Origin: Aceticella autotrophica
Lineage (GTDB): Bacteria > Bacillota > Thermoanaerobacteria > Thermoanaerobacterales > Thermoanaerobacteraceae
NCBI RefSeq assembly: GCF_017357865.1
Contig: NZ_CP060096.1
Location: 1,408,501 to 1,472,500 of the forward strand
DNA: 64,000 nucleotides
Direction: 5' to 3'
Positions 18,972 through 29,134 of this stretch are shown piece by piece. Below the pieces are notes generated by a model, which was not told the DNA's origin, made no database searches, and worked only from the letters and a program-made list of their open reading frames with translations. The position numbers and the translations under genes are program-made. Each line of letters starts with the position of its first letter. The first letter of the stretch is position 1.

Positions 18972-19915
18972 GAATTTTCCCCTCCGTATAATTTTTTAAT
19001 TGTCTCTTCCGCTTCATCAAATAAATCAGTAATTATGGTTTTGACAGGTTTAATATCCTTTATTAAACCTGATATCTGTCCTGCCATTACAGAACCATTC
19101 TCTACATCGCCCATCACAACCGCATCTCTTAATTTGCCTGCACCTAATTTTTCTAATTCTTCCTTTGATGCTCCACTTTTCTCTGCTTTTTCAAATTTCA
19201 TCGTCAAATAGTTTTTAAGTGAACGAATTGGATGACCTGTTGTTCTTCCACTTACAACAGCATCTCTATCTTTGGCATTTATGATATATTCCTTATATCT
19301 TTGATTTGCTGTGCATTCCTCAGAACAAATAAATCTTGTACCGAGTTGTACTCCTGATGCGCCAAGGCAAAATGCTGCCGCAACACCCCTGCCGTCGCCA
19401 ATTCCACCAGCAGCAATAACAGGTATGTTAACCGCATCTACAACTTGTGGTACTAATGCCATAGTTGTTAACTCGCCGATATGTCCTCCTGACTCTGTAC
19501 CCTCAGCAATTAATGCATCTACTCCTATAGATTCCATTCTCTTTGCAAGTGCAACAGATGGAATAACAGGTATTACTTTTATCCCTCTTTCTTTTAGGCT
19601 CTTTATATATTTACCCGGATTACCAGCACCTGTTGTGATAACACCAACTTTTTCTTCCAAAATAATTTCGATAACCTCATCAACATAAGGTGACATCATC
19701 ATTACATTTACACCAAAAATTTTATCAGTCAATTCCTTTGCTTTTCTAATTTGTTCTTTTACAAACTCTCCAGGTGAATTACCTGCGCCAATAATACCAA
19801 GTCCACCGGCATTAGACACCGCTGCAGCTAATTCTGCAGTCGCCACCCATGCCATTCCTCCCTGAAAAAGAGGATATTTAATTTCTAATATATCCAATAA
19901 TTTAGTTTTAAACAT
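18968..19915 (-). CDS. fabK: Enoyl-ACP reductase II (FMN-dependent)
   Basis: A nitronate-monooxygenase-like flavoprotein that performs the last reduction of the cycle. The sequence (YPLFQGGMAWVA, GVNVMMMSPY, EGTESGGHIGE, AAGGIGDGRG, LGASGVQLGTRF) fits FabK and its FMN-binding loops. 315 aa. Its place inside the fab operon between fabH and fabD supports FabK over other 2-nitropropane dioxygenase relatives. No fabI-like gene is seen, so triclosan-insensitive FabK may be the main enoyl reductase; that is an inference from this window only. Confidence 0.93.
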   Translation of the reverse strand: MFKTKLLDILEIKYPLFQGGMAWVATAELAAAVSNAGGLGIIGAGNSPGEFVKEQIRKAKELTDKIFGVNVMMMSPYVDEVIEIILEEKVGVITTGAGNPGKYIKSLKERGIKVIPVIPSVALAKRMESIGVDALIAEGTESGGHIGELTTMALVPQVVDAVNIPVIAAGGIGDGRGVAAAFCLGASGVQLGTRFICSEECTANQRYKEYIINAKDRDAVVSGRTTGHPIRSLKNYLTMKFEKAEKSGASKEELEKLGAGKLRDAVVMGDVENGSVMAGQISGLIKDIKPVKTIITDLFDEAEETIKKLYGGENS

Positions 19916-19925
19916 ATTTTCACCC

Positions 19926-20924
19926 CTATTTAGCCCATTTTATAATAACGGAACCCCATGTTAAACCGGCTCCAAATGCCACCATCAGTATATTATCATT
20001 TCTTTTTATCATTCCATTCCTATTTACTTCATCAAGAGCTACAATAATAGAAGCCGCCGACATGTTACCATATTTGTCAAGATTTATATAAACTTTTTCT
20101 TTTGATAATTTTAATCTTTTCATGCTTGCCTCAATTATTCTAATATTAGCTTGATGTGGTATAAACATATCAATGTCCTCTGGTTTTAATCCGCATTTTT
20201 TAAGTATCTCATCTGAAGCAGTATTTATTATTTTAACAGCAAACTTAAAAATTTCCTGTCCATCCATATGTATTGTATAAAAATTATCTTTATCTGTTAT
20301 TTCATCTGGTGGTATCACTGAAACACTGGAAGGCATAAAAAGATGCTTCCCTCCTTCACCATCTGCACCAATATATGTATTTAGTATGCCATATGCTCCT
20401 TCAACTTCTCCAATAACAGCAGCACCTGCACCATCTCCAAACAAAACACAGGTATTCCTATCTTTCCAATTTGTAATTTTTGATAATGTATCTGCAGCTA
20501 TCACTAAAATCTTTTTGTAAAATCCATTACAAATAAACTGCTGTGCTATAGAAAGCCCATAAATAAATCCGGAGCATCCAACTTCAATGTCAAATGCCGC
20601 AGCATTTTTGGCTCCAATATTTGCCTGTACCATACATGCCGTTGATGGAAAATTCATATCCGGTACAACTGTAGCAACTATGATTAAATCAATTTCATCA
20701 GCAGCTATGCCTGAATCTTCCAAAGCCTTTTTAGCAGCGGCTGTTGCCATAAAAGAGGTTGTAACTGACTTATCTGCTATTCTTCTCTCTTTAATTCCTG
20801 TCCTTGTTGTTATCCATTCATCCGAAGTATCAACCATTTTTTCAAGTTCGGCATTAGTAAGAATATTATCAGGTAGATAACTCCCTGTTCCTAAAATACC
20901 AGCCCTTTTTTTATTTTCTTGCAT
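19926..20924 (-). CDS. fabH: 3-oxoacyl-ACP synthase III
   Basis: Starts fatty acid synthesis by condensing acyl-CoA with malonyl-ACP. Active Cys117 is in [11 protein letters not shown]; the His and Asn of the triad lie in [10 protein letters not shown] and YGNMSAASI. 332 aa. It overlaps the plsX end by 14 nt and is followed closely by fabK. Confidence 0.97.
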   Translation of the reverse strand: MQENKKRAGILGTGSYLPDNILTNAELEKMVDTSDEWITTRTGIKERRIADKSVTTSFMATAAAKKALEDSGIAADEIDLIIVATVVPDMNFPSTACMVQANIGAKNAAAFDIEVGCSGFIYGLSIAQQFICNGFYKKILVIAADTLSKITNWKDRNTCVLFGDGAGAAVIGEVEGAYGILNTYIGADGEGGKHLFMPSSVSVIPPDEITDKDNFYTIHMDGQEIFKFAVKIINTASDEILKKCGLKPEDIDMFIPHQANIRIIEASMKRLKLSKEKVYINLDKYGNMSAASIIVALDEVNRNGMIKRNDNILMVAFGAGLTWGSVIIKWAK

Positions 20925-21915
20925 TTAAATCATCTCCAATTATTTCGATTTGTTTTTGTATATGTGTTAAAACATCCATTTCTACAAAATTCTTTGCCTG
21001 CCTAATTGCATTATATATAGCCTTGGCTTTAGAACTCCCATGTGCTTTGATTACAGGCTTTTTTATTCCTAATAAAGGTGCACCTCCATATTCAGTATAA
21101 TCCATTTTTTTTATGATCCTTTTAATCCCACCAATCATTAAAAAAGCACTTAGCCTTGTTAATAGATTCCTGTTGAATTCCTCTTTTAAAAGTAAAGATA
21201 TAATAGAGGCAGTTCCTTCCATTGATTTTAAAATGGCATTGCCTACAAAACCATCGCATGCAACAACTTCAGCAACACCATAGGCAATATCTCTTCCCTC
21301 AACATTACCTATAAAATTTAAATTTGCATTTTTTATAAGAGCATATGCCTGTTTTGTTAAATCATTTCCTTTTTCTTCTTCAACACCCACATTAAAAAGT
21401 CCTACCCTCGGATTATCAATATTAAACATTTTTTGTGCATATACATACCCCATTGCTGCAAACTGAAGCAAATTTATTGGTTTACATTCAGTATTTGAAC
21501 CCGCATCAACTAAAACTGTTGCACCCTTTAATGTAGGAAGAATGGGTGCAAGTGCCGGTCTATCAATTCCTTTAATTCTCCCTATTTTTAGAAGGGCACC
21601 TGCCATCAATGCACCTGTATTACCAGCTGATAAAAATGCATCAGCCTCATCTGAATTTAGTAAGTCTAAACCAACAGACATTGAAGAATTTTTCTTTTTC
21701 CTTATTGCTGTAACGGGTGATTCATTGTTTGATATAATTTCAGTAGTATAAATATATTTTAGTTTCTCTTCATCCTTATTGTTTTTATTTATCATTTCCT
21801 TATTGCCCAGCAGTATTATTTCTATATTATCAAATTTTTCAATAGCAAGTTCGGCACCCTTTATTATTTCAAGAGGTGCATAATCACCTCCCATGGCATC
21901 AATCGCTATTTTCAC
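20911..21915 (-). CDS. plsX: Phosphate acyltransferase PlsX
   Basis: Makes acyl-phosphate from acyl-ACP for PlsY, joining fatty acid synthesis to phospholipids. The start [14 protein letters not shown], then [14 protein letters not shown] and [13 protein letters not shown], are typical. 334 aa is normal. It overlaps fapR by 17 nt. PlsX also accepts the acyl-phosphates made by FakA/FakB; a fakA gene lies 11 kb away in the window. Confidence 0.97.
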   Translation of the reverse strand: MKIAIDAMGGDYAPLEIIKGAELAIEKFDNIEIILLGNKEMINKNNKDEEKLKYIYTTEIISNNESPVTAIRKKKNSSMSVGLDLLNSDEADAFLSAGNTGALMAGALLKIGRIKGIDRPALAPILPTLKGATVLVDAGSNTECKPINLLQFAAMGYVYAQKMFNIDNPRVGLFNVGVEEEKGNDLTKQAYALIKNANLNFIGNVEGRDIAYGVAEVVACDGFVGNAILKSMEGTASIISLLLKEEFNRNLLTRLSAFLMIGGIKRIIKKMDYTEYGGAPLLGIKKPVIKAHGSSKAKAIYNAIRQAKNFVEMDVLTHIQKQIEIIGDDLNARK

Positions 21916-22504
21916 TTATTTCGTCACCTCTTTTTTGGGAAATATCCTCCATTATTGAAACCAAAATAAATTTTCCTCTGAATACTTCTTTGTTTTTAAT
22001 CTTTATTTTTACCCAAACAAAATATTTATTTCCCCTTTGTCTTATGACCTCAGCTTTAGCAATAAGTTTATCCCCAACCTTTACGGGGTACTTATATTTT
22101 ATATTTGCAACACCAATCAATGCAACATCAGCATCAATTACCGATATGGCAAGTGACTCAGCCTGTGAATATATGTAATGGCCTCTTATGACCTTTGTTT
22201 TTAAAAAAGTCATATCTGATGTGGGTTCAAAAATTGATATTCCTTTTTTGCCAAGTTCAAGGTCTATTAATTCCCCAACTATTTCGCTTCCAACAATCGC
22301 CTTCACTTTTTGATAGTTTTTTTCAGCTACGGTTTTAATTCTTTCCCTTAATTCAGGTATCCCAAGTTCCATCCTATCAAGTCTTATTGTTTGAACACTG
22401 ACAGAAAATATTTCAGAAAGCTCATCATCTGTATAAAAGGGATTTTCCTGTATTTTTTTATTAAGCTGTTTATGCCTTTCCTTTTTACTTAATTTGGCAA
22501 TCAT
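21899..22504 (-). CDS. fapR: Transcription factor FapR
   Basis: Malonyl-CoA-responsive repressor of fatty acid and phospholipid genes. The N-terminal helix-turn-helix (about 1-50, containing [20 protein letters not shown]) is joined to a hot-dog effector domain (about 75-195, with [12 protein letters not shown] and [15 protein letters not shown]). 201 aa is close to the Bacillus protein. It is the first gene of the operon it should control, and a 29-bp inverted repeat lies over its promoter. Confidence 0.95.
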   Translation of the reverse strand: MIAKLSKKERHKQLNKKIQENPFYTDDELSEIFSVSVQTIRLDRMELGIPELRERIKTVAEKNYQKVKAIVGSEIVGELIDLELGKKGISIFEPTSDMTFLKTKVIRGHYIYSQAESLAISVIDADVALIGVANIKYKYPVKVGDKLIAKAEVIRQRGNKYFVWVKIKIKNKEVFRGKFILVSIMEDISQKRGDEISENSD

Positions 22505-22539
22505 TTTATCAGCTCCAAATATTAGTTGTTTTTATGACT

Positions 22540-22568
22540 TAATCATAATTATAATTTAATTATGATTA
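22540..22568. promoter_or_regulatory. Probable FapR operator
   Basis: Two perfect 12-bp inverted arms (TAATCATAATTA and TAATTATGATTA) separated by 5 bp. It covers the spacer and -10 box of the fapR promoter (22548-22576), a position that would block RNA polymerase. Autoregulation of the fap operon is known in Bacillus; that this sequence is the FapR site here is inferred from position, since it does not match the Bacillus consensus that I recall. Confidence 0.6.
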
Positions 22569-22576
22569 AAAATCAA
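22548..22576 (-). promoter_or_regulatory. Sigma-A promoter of the fapR-fab operon
   Basis: TTGATT (22571-22576) and a perfect TATAAT (22548-22553) with 17-bp spacing on the minus strand, about 43 nt before the fapR ATG and downstream of the rpmF terminator. Confidence 0.75.
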
Positions 22577-22583
22577 GCAAAAA

Positions 22584-22617
22584 AGAATAGTAATAGAGGT
22601 TACCCTATTACTATTCT
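22584..22617 (-). terminator. Terminator of yceD-rpmF
   Basis: A 13-bp perfect stem (22584-22596 with 22605-22617), 8-nt loop, followed by TTTTT on the minus strand. The 5' arm includes the rpmF stop codon. Confidence 0.85.
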
Positions 22618-22790
22618 TCAACCTTAATAACTTCCCTATCATTATAAAATCCACAATTTTTACAGACTCTGTGTGGCAGCTTAGGTTCATGACATTGTGG
22701 ACATAATACATAAGCTGGCAGTTTTAATTTGCTACTATGTCTTCTTTTATCTCTTCTTGCTTTTGAAGTTTTTCTCTTTGGAACAGGCAT
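22611..22790 (-). CDS. rpmF: 50S ribosomal protein L32
   Basis: 59-aa ribosomal protein. The start [20 protein letters not shown] is diagnostic. The zinc-ribbon type with CPQC and CKNC (residues 30-33 and 43-46) is complete. A GGAGGTG site precedes the ATG at 22790. It follows yceD by 19 nt, the conserved yceD-rpmF pair, and ends in a strong terminator. Confidence 0.97.
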   Translation of the reverse strand: MPVPKRKTSKARRDKRRHSSKLKLPAYVLCPQCHEPKLPHRVCKNCGFYNDREVIKVEE

Positions 22791-22809
22791 ATTTACACCT
22801 CCTGCATTT

Positions 22810-23289
22810 TTAGTGTGATAATTTCTTTAATGCTTCTAATCTAGGATCTATATGCTGGCAATTACATGATTCATGACTTTGATTGTTTTCACAATGGTAA
22901 TACAGTCCTTTACATTCTTCTGAACAAACAAACTTCATTGGCAATGAAAGCATAATACTCTCTTTAATTGCCTTTGAAAGATTTAATTTGTCCTGTAAAT
23001 TATCTTCAAAATAGTTTTTATCAAAACTGCTCAATGATTCTTCTAATGAAATATCAAATTTATATATGAAATTTTCAAGGCATCTATCACATTGAACTAT
23101 TAGTTTCCCCTTAATAAAAAGTTTTAAAAAAACATCTTCAAGGTTACTTGTTATATTGCCTGAAACATGTATAGGACCATCCAGTTTATAGGTATTATTA
23201 TTGGCTTCTATCATATCTAAATTTTCTTCATAATCTATATCTATATTTCGACACTTATGTCCTTTTATTTTTGATAAATCTATTTTCAT
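22810..23289 (-). CDS. yceD: YceD/DUF177 protein
   Basis: 159-aa member of the DUF177 family, which is linked to 23S rRNA accumulation in bacteria and plants and almost always precedes rpmF. The conserved core [14 protein letters not shown] and the Cys-rich end ([14 protein letters not shown], then [16 protein letters not shown]) are visible; the Cys residues suggest metal binding. It is driven by a near-perfect promoter at 23320-23348. Confidence 0.93.
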   Translation of the reverse strand: MKIDLSKIKGHKCRNIDIDYEENLDMIEANNNTYKLDGPIHVSGNITSNLEDVFLKLFIKGKLIVQCDRCLENFIYKFDISLEESLSSFDKNYFEDNLQDKLNLSKAIKESIMLSLPMKFVCSEECKGLYYHCENNQSHESCNCQHIDPRLEALKKLSH

Positions 23290-23319
23290 TATCTCACCTC
23301 AAAATAACTGCCAGAAATA

Positions 23320-23348
23320 ATTATACTTATCAGTTTAAATCTTGTCAA
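23320..23348 (-). promoter_or_regulatory. Consensus sigma-A promoter of yceD-rpmF
   Basis: TTGACA (23343-23348), 17-bp spacer, TATAAT (23320-23325) on the minus strand: both boxes match the consensus exactly. The -35 box begins within 10 nt of the ackA stop codon. Confidence 0.9.
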
Positions 23349-23352
23349 GAAA

Positions 23353-24555
23353 CTAAACTAAATCTTTTACAATCTTCTCGGTATCTTTTGCAATCATATA
23401 CTCCTCATTTGTTGGAATAACCATAACCTTAACCTTTGAATCGTCTGTTGAAATAATGATTTCTTTTCCTCTTACTTTATTTTTTTCTTCATCTAAATTA
23501 AATCCTAAGAATTCTAATCCATTTAATATCGACTTTCTAATGTTAATACCATTTTCACCAACACCTGCAGTAAATACTATCGCATCTACTCCACCCATAG
23601 CAGCAACATAAGAACCTATAATTTTCTTAACCCTATACTCAAATACATCCAAAGCAAACTTTGCTCTTTCATTGTTTTCTTTATCAACTGCTTCTTCCAA
23701 ATCTCTAAAATCACTGCTGATACCTGATATACCATAGACTCCGGATTTCTTATTCAATATATTTATAACCTCTTCAGTTGATAAATTTTCCTTTTGCATT
23801 AAATATGGTATTATTGAAGGGTCTATATCACCTGAACGTGTTCCCATCGGCAAACCTTCAAGAGGAGTAAATCCCATACTTGTATCAATAGACTCTCCTC
23901 CCTTTACAGCTGTTATGCTTGAACCATTACCAAGATGACAGGTTATTATTTTTAAATCTTCTATTGGTCTATTAAGCATCTTTGCTGCCCTTCCAGAAAC
24001 ATATTTATGTGATGTTCCATGGAAACCATATCTTCTTATTTTATATTTCAGATAATATTCATATGGTATTGCATAAAGATAGGCATGCTCAGGCATCGTT
24101 TGATGAAAAGCAGTATCAAAAACTGCAACCATTGGCGTGGAAGTCATTATCTCCTGACACGCTTTGATTCCATCTATATTTGCAGGATTATGCAGTGGCG
24201 CTAATTCAATACAATCTATTAATGTTTTTAAAACATTATCATTTATTAGCACCGAATCAGAAAATACTTCTCCACCATGTACAACCCTATGTCCTACAGC
24301 ATTTATTTCCGACATGCTTTTTATAATACCATGGTCATTATCTATAAGTGCATCAAGAACCATTTTAATTGCATCCTTATGGTCCTTCATATCTTGCTCT
24401 ATCTTTGTTTTTTTGTCGCCGACTTGATGTGTTAATAAAGAACCATCAATACCAATCCTTTCAGCAAGTCCTTTAGCCATTATTTCAGCATTTTCAGTAT
24501 TGATTAACTGATATTTTAACGAAGAACTACCACAATTAATTACTAATATTATCAT
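23353..24555 (-). CDS. ackA: Acetate kinase
   Basis: Converts acetyl-phosphate and ADP to acetate and ATP, the substrate-level ATP step of acetogenic fermentation. The N-terminal phosphate loop [27 protein letters not shown] and the [17 protein letters not shown] block are all present. 400 aa. It follows pta by about 30 nt in a pta-ackA operon. Confidence 0.97.
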   Translation of the reverse strand: MIILVINCGSSSLKYQLINTENAEIMAKGLAERIGIDGSLLTHQVGDKKTKIEQDMKDHKDAIKMVLDALIDNDHGIIKSMSEINAVGHRVVHGGEVFSDSVLINDNVLKTLIDCIELAPLHNPANIDGIKACQEIMTSTPMVAVFDTAFHQTMPEHAYLYAIPYEYYLKYKIRRYGFHGTSHKYVSGRAAKMLNRPIEDLKIITCHLGNGSSITAVKGGESIDTSMGFTPLEGLPMGTRSGDIDPSIIPYLMQKENLSTEEVINILNKKSGVYGISGISSDFRDLEEAVDKENNERAKFALDVFEYRVKKIIGSYVAAMGGVDAIVFTAGVGENGINIRKSILNGLEFLGFNLDEEKNKVRGKEIIISTDDSKVKVMVIPTNEEYMIAKDTEKIVKDLV

Positions 24556-24585
24556 GCTTTTTACCCCCTATAAATATTAAAAGTA

Positions 24586-25575
24586 TTATTGCATAGCTTG
24601 TAAAGCTGTTATAGCAATTACATTTACAATATCATCTACACTGCATCCCCTTGAAAGGTCATTTATAGGCGCACCTATTCCTTGTGATACAGGTCCGATT
24701 GCATTTGCTTTTGCAAGCCTTTGAACAAGTTTATATCCGATATTTCCGGATTGTAAATCAGGGAATATAAGTACATTTGCTTTACCGGCAACAGGACTCC
24801 CCGGAGCTTTTAATTCTCCAACCTCTTTTATAATTGCCGCATCAAGCTGCATCTCTCCATCAATTAATATATCGGGTGCTAATTTTTTTGCAATTTCTGT
24901 AGCATTTCTAACTTTATCAACTAATTCATGTTTTCCACTTCCTTTAGTTGAAAAAGAAAGCATTGCAACACGCGGTTCAATCCCTACTAATACTTTAGCG
25001 GTTTTTGCTGAAGCAATTGCTATTGCAGCAAGCTCTTCCTCATCAGGTAGAGGATTTACAGCACAATCAGCAAAAACAAAGACTCCATCAGAACCGTAAG
25101 GACAATCAGGAACTTCCATTATAAAGGCACTTGAAACGACTTTAACCCCAGGGGCCGTCTTTACAATCTGAAACGCAGGTCTGAATAAATCTGCTGTAGG
25201 ATGAATAGCACCAGATACCATACCATCTGCATCTCCCAATTTTACCATCATACAACCATAATACATAGTATCAGCAATCGCTTTTTTAGCATCTTCAATT
25301 GTAATACCTTTATTTTTGCGCATTTCATAAAATTTATTAACATATAAATCAAATTTATCTGATTTTAAGGGGTCAATAATTTCTGCTTTAGAAATATCTA
25401 TACCTTTGGCAGCATTTTTAATTTCGTTTTCATTTCCAAGCAAAACCAGATCAGCAATGCCTTCTTTAGTTACTATTTCAACAGCTCTTAATGTTCTTGG
25501 TTCACTTCCTTCCGGTAATACTATCTTTTTTTTATTCTTCTTAGCATTTTCTTTAATTTTATTTAGTATACTCAT
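24586..25575 (-). CDS. pta: Phosphate acetyltransferase
   Basis: Converts acetyl-CoA and phosphate to acetyl-phosphate. The short single-domain form (329 aa) of Gram-positive bacteria, without the N-terminal DRTGG/BioD-like extension of E. coli Pta. Motifs: LPEGSEPRTLRA, GDADGMVSGA, FADCAVNPLPD, LSFSTKGSGKHE. First gene of pta-ackA. The 163-bp gap shared with tmcAL on the other strand holds the promoters. Confidence 0.97.
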   Translation of the reverse strand: MSILNKIKENAKKNKKKIVLPEGSEPRTLRAVEIVTKEGIADLVLLGNENEIKNAAKGIDISKAEIIDPLKSDKFDLYVNKFYEMRKNKGITIEDAKKAIADTMYYGCMMVKLGDADGMVSGAIHPTADLFRPAFQIVKTAPGVKVVSSAFIMEVPDCPYGSDGVFVFADCAVNPLPDEEELAAIAIASAKTAKVLVGIEPRVAMLSFSTKGSGKHELVDKVRNATEIAKKLAPDILIDGEMQLDAAIIKEVGELKAPGSPVAGKANVLIFPDLQSGNIGYKLVQRLAKANAIGPVSQGIGAPINDLSRGCSVDDIVNVIAITALQAMQ

Positions 25576-25661
25576 ATCCTTACTTCCTTTCTTTTAATTT
25601 TCAATAATTAATATATGTAATAAAAAATTTTAAAAAAATCAAAAAATAATTCTTTCACAAT

Positions 25662-25689
25662 TTGCATTTTAACATATTTTTATTAAAAT
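25662..25689 (+). promoter_or_regulatory. Possible promoter of tmcAL
   Basis: TTGCAT (25662-25667) and TAAAAT (25684-25689) with 16-bp spacing on the plus strand, about 50 nt before the tmcAL ATG, in an otherwise A/T-rich divergent gap. Confidence 0.4.
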
Positions 25690-25738
25690 AACAAGTATAT
25701 AATAATATAAAATAATTTTTTTGAGGAGTATTAAAAAT

Positions 25739-26941
25739 ATGAGTATTTTAGGAATAATTGCAGAATATAATCCTTTGCATAATGGACATATATATCATAT
25801 TGAAGAATCAACAAAATTAACAAACTCCAATAGTATTGTTGCTGTTATTAGTGGTAATTTTGTACAAAGAGGCGAACCTTCAATTATTGACAAATGGTCA
25901 AGGACAAAAATGGCACTGCTTTCAGGTATTGACCTTGTTATTGAATTGCCAACTGTTTATGCTGTATCAACTGCAGAAACTTTTGCATATGGTGCATGTA
26001 AATTACTTGATTCACTGAGAATAATCGATTTTTTAAGTTTTGGCAGTGAAGCAGGTACAATAACTTGGCTAAATAAAATTGCCAGTTTATTGGTTGAAGA
26101 ACCTAAAATATACAAAGATTATTTAAAAAAATCATTATCTACCGGAATAACATATGCAGCTGCCCGTGAATTTGCTATAACAAATATATTAGGAGAAAAT
26201 TACAGCAAGTTTCTTAAAAACTCAAATAATATTTTAGCTATAGAATATTTAAAAGCCCTTTTAAAACTCAATAGTAAAATTAAGCCTTTAACTATTAAAA
26301 GAATCGGTCCTGATTATAATTCTTTAAATGATTTAAAATATTTTGCTAGTGCAACATCTATAAGACATAATATTTTAAAAGGTAATAAATCTTTTTTAGA
26401 TAAATGCTTGCCTCCAGTTAGTAAGGAAATACTGATAAATTGTTTTACAAAAGGATTAGGCCCTGTATCCTTAGAACAATTCAGCAGTATTATTCTCTAT
26501 TTATTGAGGAGTGGTTATGATTTAAAAAATGTTTTCGATGTTGGAGAAGGTCTTGAAAACCGTATATACAAGGCTGCAAAAATGACAAACAACATATATG
26601 ATTTAATTAATATGGTTAAAACAAAAAGATATACTGAGAGCAGGTTAAAAAGAATATTAATACATGCTCTTCTTGGAATAAATTCTGAATTGTATAAATC
26701 ATTTGCTGGTCCTAATTATATCAGGGTATTAGGATTTAATAGCAAGGGATTAAATTTGTTAAAATTAATTCATACGAAATCGAATTTACCTATAATTACA
26801 AGGGTGGGTAGTTATAAGAAATCTATAAAGGATTGTCGCTTATTTGAAAAAGATTTATTTGCAACTGATATCTATACATTAGCATTAAAAGGCAAACCCG
26901 CATCTGGAATGGATTTAACTCAACCTATTATAATAAATTAA
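25739..26941 (+). CDS. tmcAL: tRNA(Met) cytidine acetate ligase (YlbM)
   Basis: Uses ATP and acetate to make N4-acetylcytidine at the wobble base of elongator tRNA-Met. The nucleotidyltransferase motif EYNPLHNGH is at 8-16, followed by SGNFVQRGEP; a C-terminal helical tRNA-binding part completes about 400 aa. The ATG at 25739 is chosen because GAGGAG lies about 10 nt upstream. Divergent from pta-ackA, whose product acetate is its substrate; that closeness may be chance. The plus-strand ylbJ gene follows. Confidence 0.92.
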   Translation: MSILGIIAEYNPLHNGHIYHIEESTKLTNSNSIVAVISGNFVQRGEPSIIDKWSRTKMALLSGIDLVIELPTVYAVSTAETFAYGACKLLDSLRIIDFLSFGSEAGTITWLNKIASLLVEEPKIYKDYLKKSLSTGITYAAAREFAITNILGENYSKFLKNSNNILAIEYLKALLKLNSKIKPLTIKRIGPDYNSLNDLKYFASATSIRHNILKGNKSFLDKCLPPVSKEILINCFTKGLGPVSLEQFSSIILYLLRSGYDLKNVFDVGEGLENRIYKAAKMTNNIYDLINMVKTKRYTESRLKRILIHALLGINSELYKSFAGPNYIRVLGFNSKGLNLLKLIHTKSNLPIITRVGSYKKSIKDCRLFEKDLFATDIYTLALKGKPASGMDLTQPIIIN

Positions 26942-27008
26942 GCATTTTATTTCATCATTAAAATAAATATATTATATAGAAACTTAGACAAAAAAAGGGG
27001 GATACATA

Positions 27009-28169
27009 TTGATTATAAAGAAATTTTTTCATTACATCTTTTTACTTTTGTTGGTTTTAGGTGTTATATCTTTAATTATATTTCCAAAAAATTCCCTTGA
27101 GGCTGCAAAAAATGGAATAGATTTATGGCTATTTACAGTTACACCTGCACTATTACCTTTTTTTATTGGTTCCGAATTATTACTTCAATTTGGAATAGTA
27201 AATCTGCTCGGAAAGTTATTGGAACCGATAATGAAGCCTCTATTTAACGTATCCGGAAGTGGTTCTTTCCCTATGGCAATAGGTTATACTTCAGGTTACC
27301 CTGTCGGCGCACAAATAATATCAAGGTTATGGGAAGAGAAATTATGTACTACAATTGAAGCTGAAAGATTAATGTCATTCTGTAATAATTCAGGTCCTTT
27401 ATTTATGCTTGGCGTTGTCGGAACAGGAATGTTTAATAATTCTAAAATAGGTTATATAATAATGTCCGCAAATTATCTTGGAGCTATCTGTACAGGCATT
27501 CTTTTTAGAAATTATAAATTTTCTAAAAAAACTAAATATCCTGATGCTTATAATAAAAAGGTTGAAAATAATGTTATAAGGAAAAATTTCGGTAATATAT
27601 TATCAGATGCTATTAAATCTTCAATGAATACAATATTTTTAATAGGTGGTTATATAATAATTTTTTCTGTTTTAATAGAATATTTAAAGCTCTTTAATAT
27701 AATTTACATACTAAGCAACCTTATATATCCAATATTTAAAGTTTTAGGCTTTCATAAAGAAATCCTGCCTGGATTTATTAGTGGGTTAATGGAGATTACA
27801 GTAGGTTCCAAACTAATCAGTCAATCAGCCGCACCACTATACCAAAAAATAATAATCGTCAGTATAATACTATCATGGGGTGGTTTTTCAACCCATGGCC
27901 AAGTTATAAGCATTATTTCCAATACTAAAATTAGTTATTTACCGTATCTTTTTTCAAAAATTATAAATAGTATCTTTACTGCATTTTACTCATATATAAT
28001 ATTATTATTTGTCAAGGTCAGGGAAGAGCAAAACGTAACAGTATTTAATCAATATAACATAAACATTGTGTTTAACATTCTTCAACTTTCATTATACATA
28101 TTTACAATAACTGTTTTAATATTTGTATTGATTTCGCTTTTAATTAAAACAATAGCAAAAGGGACATAG
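27009..28169 (+). CDS. ylbJ: Sporulation integral membrane protein YlbJ
   Basis: 386-aa polytopic membrane protein with about eight hydrophobic segments. The conserved family blocks are FPMAIGYTSGYPVGAQI and SFCNNSGPLFMLG, plus a Gate/nucleoside-recognition-like repeat late in the protein (ISGLMEITVGS). In Bacillus it is expressed in the mother cell and needed for heat-resistant spores. The start is a TTG at 27009 after an AAAGGGGG site. It ends in a terminator shared with the gene on the opposite strand. Confidence 0.92.
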   Translation: MIIKKFFHYIFLLLLVLGVISLIIFPKNSLEAAKNGIDLWLFTVTPALLPFFIGSELLLQFGIVNLLGKLLEPIMKPLFNVSGSGSFPMAIGYTSGYPVGAQIISRLWEEKLCTTIEAERLMSFCNNSGPLFMLGVVGTGMFNNSKIGYIIMSANYLGAICTGILFRNYKFSKKTKYPDAYNKKVENNVIRKNFGNILSDAIKSSMNTIFLIGGYIIIFSVLIEYLKLFNIIYILSNLIYPIFKVLGFHKEILPGFISGLMEITVGSKLISQSAAPLYQKIIIVSIILSWGGFSTHGQVISIISNTKISYLPYLFSKIINSIFTAFYSYIILLFVKVREEQNVTVFNQYNINIVFNILQLSLYIFTITVLIFVLISLLIKTIAKGT

Positions 28170-28186
28170 TTAATTAATGTCCCTTT
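28158..28186. terminator. Bidirectional terminator between ylbJ and the 28174-28635 gene
   Basis: Arms AAAGGGACAT and ATGTCCCTTT (10 bp, perfect) around a 9-nt loop. The two convergent genes end inside it: ylbJ stops at 28169 and the minus-strand gene at 28174, so the stem encodes the last residues of both. Confidence 0.75.
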
Positions 28187-28635
28187 AATTCATTTCTGTT
28201 GTTTTTAATTAAATTCAATAAGTTTTCAACATTATTTTCAAGATTACCCAATAATTCATCTGCATATTCTTTACTGCCCAACCTTATTTCCTTTGCATTT
28301 GTTTGGGCGGCAGAAATTATTTCCGCAGCCATTTTCTCGGCTTTTTTTACTATTTCACTTTCATTAACCATATTATTTATTCTTTGTTCCGCTTCCATAA
28401 TTATTGTTTCCGCATCCTGTTTTGCTTCAATTAAAATCTTTTGTTTTTCTTGTTTGACCCACTCAGCCCTTTTTATTTCATCAGGCAGCTTTATCCTTAT
28501 TTGTTTAATTAATTCTAATATGTCTTCTTTATTTATTATTACTTTTTGTGATAAAGGTATAGTAGAGCTCTTTTCAATATAATTCTCAAGTTCATCTATT
28601 ATGTTTAATACCTCAAAGTTTTCGATATTTCCCAT
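28174..28635 (-). CDS. Coiled-coil protein related to ATP synthase/V-ATPase stalk subunits
   Basis: 153 aa from the ATG at 28635, with AAAGGGGG upstream; a longer reading from 28674 lacks a site and runs into coaD. The protein is a charged, Ala/Glu/Lys-rich helix (KILIEAKQDAETIIMEAEQR, AEKMAAEIISAAQTNAKEI) of the kind seen in F-type subunit b, V-type subunit H or DivIVA-like proteins. There is no membrane segment. No other ATP synthase genes are near, so it is probably a scaffold or envelope-associated coiled coil. It follows coaD by 22 nt. Confidence 0.75.
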   Translation of the reverse strand: MGNIENFEVLNIIDELENYIEKSSTIPLSQKVIINKEDILELIKQIRIKLPDEIKRAEWVKQEKQKILIEAKQDAETIIMEAEQRINNMVNESEIVKKAEKMAAEIISAAQTNAKEIRLGSKEYADELLGNLENNVENLLNLIKNNRNELKGH

Positions 28636-28657
28636 GATTAATACCCCCTTTGAATAA

Positions 28658-29134
28658 TTATTTGAGTTTTTCAAATATTCTTTTTATTACAATATCGGGA
28701 ACAAGGTCAGATAAACACCCCCCAAATTTTGCAACTTCTTTAACAATGCTTGAACTTAAATATCCATATTTATTGCTTGTCATAAAAAATAATGTCTCAA
28801 TATCAGGATTTAATTTTTTATTGATTAAAGCCATTTGAAATTCATATTCAAAATCAGAAATCATCCTTAAACCTTTTACTATTATTTTTGAATTTACTTT
28901 ATCAAGATAATCTATTAAAAGCCCTGTAAAACAATCAATTTTTACATTTTCAATGTCAGAGGTCACTATTTTCAATAATTCAACCCTTTCATCGACACTA
29001 AACATAGCATTTTTTGATGGATTTATAAGTACAGCAACTATTAATTCATCGAATACCTTTGATGCCCTTTTGATTATATCAAGATGTCCGTTTGTTACCG
29101 GATCAAAACTGCCCGGATATACCGCAATTTTCAT
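28658..29134 (-). CDS. coaD: Phosphopantetheine adenylyltransferase
   Basis: Fourth step of CoA synthesis: 4'-phosphopantetheine plus ATP to dephospho-CoA. The motif [15 protein letters not shown] is at 5-19, with [11 protein letters not shown] and SSSIVKEVA later. 158 aa from the ATG at 29134, which has AAGGAGG just upstream and overlaps the rsmD end by 32 nt. Confidence 0.97.
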   Translation of the reverse strand: MKIAVYPGSFDPVTNGHLDIIKRASKVFDELIVAVLINPSKNAMFSVDERVELLKIVTSDIENVKIDCFTGLLIDYLDKVNSKIIVKGLRMISDFEYEFQMALINKKLNPDIETLFFMTSNKYGYLSSSIVKEVAKFGGCLSDLVPDIVIKRIFEKLK

